Positions 60,996-64,000 of a stretch of DNA of 64,000 bases are shown here, piece by piece. Within the stretch, counting starts at the first letter, position 1. Each line of letters starts with the position of its first letter. Source of the DNA: Ustulina deusta (taxonomy: Eukaryota; Ascomycota; Sordariomycetes; Xylariales; Xylariaceae); the NCBI GenBank assembly GCA_023159155.1, contig JAJNNX010000030.1, forward strand, positions 248,001-312,000, read 5' to 3'. Under the pieces are notes generated by a model. That model was not told the origin of the DNA, did not search any database, and saw nothing but the letters and a program-made list of their open reading frames with translations. The position numbers were made by a program, and so were the translations under genes.

Positions 60996-62453
60996 ATGGC
61001 TGACACCGAGCATTTCTCTATCGCCAACATCCCTTACGGGATCGCGAGTTGTGGATCGCATACCAGATCCGTTGCCACAAGGCTTGGAGACAACGTGTTC
61101 TTCCTGACTGACCTCGATCTGAACTGCAGTATGGGTACGCAGACTGCTATATCGCAGGTGAGCAGTACTAGCCATATCTCTGGACAAGTAACTGCTAAGA
61201 TATATAGCCTACCCTCAACGTGTTGGCAGCAAAAAGCAAGCCTGAGCTGAAATCGTTGCGGGTCAACATACAAAGATGTCTCAGCGACCAGGCTAATGTA
61301 GCCAAGTACGGCAAGCATATCGACAGTGTTACACTCCATCTGCCCTTCGACGTGCGCGGATTTACGGACTATTCTTGTTCAAAGGAGCACGGCGAGAATG
61401 CAAGCATGGCGCTCTTTGGAAAGTCCTTGGTCCCCGAGTCCTTTCCTCACTGCCCTTTGGGATACTCAGGGCGCCCTTCTTCGATCGTAGTGTCCGGGAC
61501 GCAGATTCGACGACCATGCGGCCTGTATAAGGTGGGGGACAGAGTAGAGTACGGAGTATGCAGAGAATTGGACTACGAGCTTGAAGTAAGAAGCCCTCCA
61601 GTTGGTTGATTCCCTTTCCAAAGCGCGACTTGGCAATGAACGAAGTGTTTACTGTTCCTATATGGACACTCCCGAAACACTCGCAGCTTCCACGACGAGA
61701 AGCGATGACTGACACCTCGTTCCCGGTACAGATGGCGTGCATTATTGGAAAACCGAGTGATCTAGGGGAGCACATACCGTTGAAAGATGCTGATGATCAT
61801 ATCTTTGGCCTGGTTCTACTCAACGACTGGAGTGGTAAGTGTACTCGATCTCACTCCTTGTTGCGGGCGAGAGATGCGCATTATTGATGGGTAGTTGCTG
61901 ACCTGATTGAAAAGCACGAGATATCCAAGGATTCGAGATGATGCCGTTGGGGCCACTGAATGGCAAGAGCTTTGGGACCACGATCTCGCCATGGGTTGTG
62001 ACACTGGAGGCCTTGCAGCCCTTCGAGGCTCGGCCACCACACAGGGACGTGCCAGTCACGGCGTTCTTGCAGGATGTGAAGGAGAAACCAAACTACAACA
62101 TCACTCTGGAAGCCTCCATTCTGAGCAAGGGCCACACGACGAGGATTTGCAAGGCTAATGTTTCCTGGATGTACTGGACGTTCCGGGATCTAGTGGCCCA
62201 GCAAACGGTAAACGGGTGCAATATCAACACAGGCGACGTGCTCGCGACCGGCACCGTCTCGGGCAAGGGAGACGACGAGCATGGCTGTCTCCTGGAGATG
62301 ACCAAAGGCGGCAAGGCCGAGTTCGCGCTCAGTGACGGGCAGAAGAGGACCTACCTGGAGGATGGTGATACTCTGCGAATGACAGGGTATGCAGGCCCTG
62401 GTGTTGGCTTTGGCCATTGCACCGGTCTCATTATCCCAGCTCGGCCCCTATAG
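60996..62453 (+). CDS. Fumarylacetoacetase (FAH family)
   Basis: Last enzyme of tyrosine/phenylalanine breakdown, splitting fumarylacetoacetate into fumarate and acetoacetate in the cytosol. Four exons: 60996-61157, 61208-61585, 61732-61834 and 61915-62453, giving 393 residues. Introns are 50, 146 and 80 nt, and phases agree (AISQ-PTLNV, DYELE-MACIIGKP, NDWS-A-RDIQGFEM). The N-terminal SH3-like part reads FSIANIPYGIAS. Catalytic and metal residues are visible: FTDYSCSKEH (Asp and His), the LDYELE pair of glutamates, and LLNDWSARD. Then come QGFEM.PLGPLNGKSFGTTISPW and WTFRDLVAQQTVNGCN, both family signatures. It is slightly shorter than the usual ~420 residues. In several ascomycetes this gene clusters with homogentisate dioxygenase and maleylacetoacetate isomerase; here neither is adjacent, so it could be a paralogue for another diketone. 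Confidence 0.9.
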
Positions 62454-63276
62454 GTTGCGTCCCAATTGTGGGCTTTCAGAACCGTGAGAGTATTATAACT
62501 GTCTTTTAGGTATCAGCTTGATGAGCCATATGCACCGCCACAAAGCCACAAAATCCACGTGGTTTGGACGGGAAAAAGACAGGGCTGGTCTTGATCGTAG
62601 CCGACCTATATTGGCCATAAAAAGGCTCTACATTGGCCGTCCTCAACATCACTTTGCAAGCTAACTCCTTCACATCTGATAACCTATCACCTTTATAGTT
62701 ACTATATAACTCTTCCAGTATACAGAAATGAGACCTATATGTTAAAAAAAATTTTTTTTTTTAAATTAACTTAACACAAAAAAAAAAAAAAGGGTGTAGT
62801 TTGTGTGGCTAGAGAAAAGTCGCCTTGAGAGCCAGTCTATTAGGTGTTGTAAATATGCCTTTGCAGCCATCCATAATTGGGGCCAGAACCAGGCGAATTT
62901 AGTATTTTTCTACGGCCAACCTAAGTGGGCTACAAGTGTAGATTGGAGCTGGGGACTCTAGACTTGTCGGTCGAGTCCGATTGGCCCCCCAAGCTCAAAA
63001 TAACTTGCCTGGTACTTACCTGTTACTAGTACCTATGTAGTTAGTCTACCAGTGGGCAGGTACCTACGCGACCTAGATTTCTGACCAGATTGCAGCTACG
63101 GCATAGCAGGGCAGGACCGAGTATTGTACCGAGCACTGGACTTTTGAGAGCTTCGTCTCCCATCAATTGGACCTCTCTGCGCATCTCCTCCTCGTCATAC
63201 TCTCTCCGTTAACCTTTTCCTTTTCCTTTTCCTTTCCCTTCTCCTCGCCCTTGGTTTCGGTCCTGCAATCGCCAAA
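62454..63276. other. intergenic; A/T run hairpin and promoter
   Basis: Contains a run of A then T (62743-62762) followed by AAATTAACTTAAC and a long A-run (62778-62790), able to fold on itself. 62990-63070 has TAGGTACC-like pieces. The CT-rich leader at 63180-63260, with TTTTCC repeats, precedes the next gene. Confidence 0.4.
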
Positions 63277-64000
63277 ATGGTCGCCCTCCACTACTCTGTC
63301 CTCGCTGTCCTCGCGCTTCGCGTCGTCTCCGTCTTTGCCCAGGAGGGCGCTGTTGTAAGTTTCGGGTCCTTTTTATTATCCTATCGCAGGTCACGCGCGC
63401 ACATCAAGGCAGATAGACTAATGGCAACGGTGCCTATTCTGTAGCCGCCTGTCACCGACGAGACGTCTGCCGATGCCCCGGAAGCGCAGTTGAACGCTGA
63501 GATTGTCGCCACCTTCCCCGAGGCCGACATCTTCGGTGTGAAGCTGGTCAACGGCCGCCCAACCAAGGCTGTTATTGATATCACCAACAATGAAGACGCA
63601 CCCATCCAAGTCGCCTTCCTTGGCGGCCAGCTCATGACTCCAGGAGAACTGAGCCCTGACGTCCCTGCGTATACCGCCGTCCTCCGCAACCTGTCCACGG
63701 TTCAGTACCAAGCTACTATTCCCGCTGGCGAGAAACAGTCGCTGCCCTACTCCTTTGTTCTGGACATGCAGCCTCAGGATGTTCGACTACACATTGTTGG
63801 CGTCATTACGGGCGCTTCCAACCAGATCTTCTCTGTTGGTGTCTATAATGAGGTCGTGAGCATTGTTGAGGCCCCTACTAGCTTCCTTGATCCTCAAATG
63901 TGAGATTTATCCCGTTCTCTGTTACCTTTATCACTCAATTGGAAGCTAACAACCCTTCTATAGCATATTCCTTTACCTCTTCCTGTCTGGCGCATTTGCT
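63277..64000 (+). CDS. TRAP-alpha / Irc22 family ER membrane protein, 5' part
   Basis: N-terminal part of the translocon-associated protein alpha subunit family (fungal Irc22), a single-pass ER membrane protein with a large lumenal domain near the Sec61 channel. Exons seen: 63277-63354, 63445-63899 and 63964 to the window end, where the gene continues. Introns are 90 and 64 nt with donors GTAAGT and GTGAGA. The first ~22 residues are a signal peptide (cleavage near VFAQ). The lumenal domain has FGVKLVNGRPTKAVIDITNNE and the conserved PLGY-like IPAGEKQSLPYSFVLDMQPQDVR region. The joint DPQ-I-IFLYLFLSGAFA starts the transmembrane helix. Strong family match; the C-terminal tail is outside the window. 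Confidence 0.88.

Overview
The window is nuclear DNA of a filamentous ascomycete (Pezizomycotina, probably a sordariomycete). The evidence is short GT-AG introns of 45-212 nt with CTRAC/TACTAAC-like branch sites, fungus-typical families (HET domain, EthD domain, Mediator Med5/Nut1, Irc22/TRAP-alpha, DUF4202, cytochrome b2-type dehydrogenase), frequent short CCTAGGTACCTA-type intergenic tracts, and a large block of AT-rich DNA with the signature of repeat-induced point mutation (RIP).

Layout. 1-5.7 kb: three forward genes, the 3' part of an SLC35F-type transporter, an EthD-domain protein and a heme-oxygenase-like protein. 5962-29269: one 23.3-kb AT-rich block with no intact genes. 31.0-38.1 kb: four reverse-strand genes, a Myb/SANT protein, a cytochrome b5-FMN dehydrogenase, a DUF4202 protein and a cysteine-rich single-pass membrane protein. 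40.2-42.2 kb: a HET-domain gene. 42.2-51.2 kb: a 9-kb stretch with no gene I can support. 51.2-64 kb: five forward genes, a conserved fungal protein, Mediator subunit 5, an arylsulfatase, a fumarylacetoacetase and the start of TRAP-alpha/Irc22. I rebuilt exon structures by reading splice sites and reading phase. Most of these genes are unrelated housekeeping or accessory functions, and I see no metabolic gene cluster.

The main discovery is the structure of the AT-rich block. It is bounded by ~100-bp terminal inverted repeats and an 8-bp direct repeat, CCACATCT, so it looks like one decayed DNA transposon. Other elements sit inside it like nested dolls: a short LTR element (302-bp LTRs, target duplication TAAGC); a minus-strand Ty3/gypsy element (179-bp LTRs) inserted into a 21-bp tandem array; a plus-strand Ty1/copia element (303-bp LTRs, target duplication ATAAC) inserted into the gypsy element; and a much less mutated solo LTR of the same copia family, reversed, in the same tandem array. 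Without the insertions the host transposon is about 5.5 kb. Its transposase is not recognisable, so its superfamily is open. RIP has acted unevenly: the outer ~60 bp of both TIRs and the solo LTR look nearly untouched, the copia interior carries almost only G-to-A changes (one strand), and the rest is mutated on both strands.
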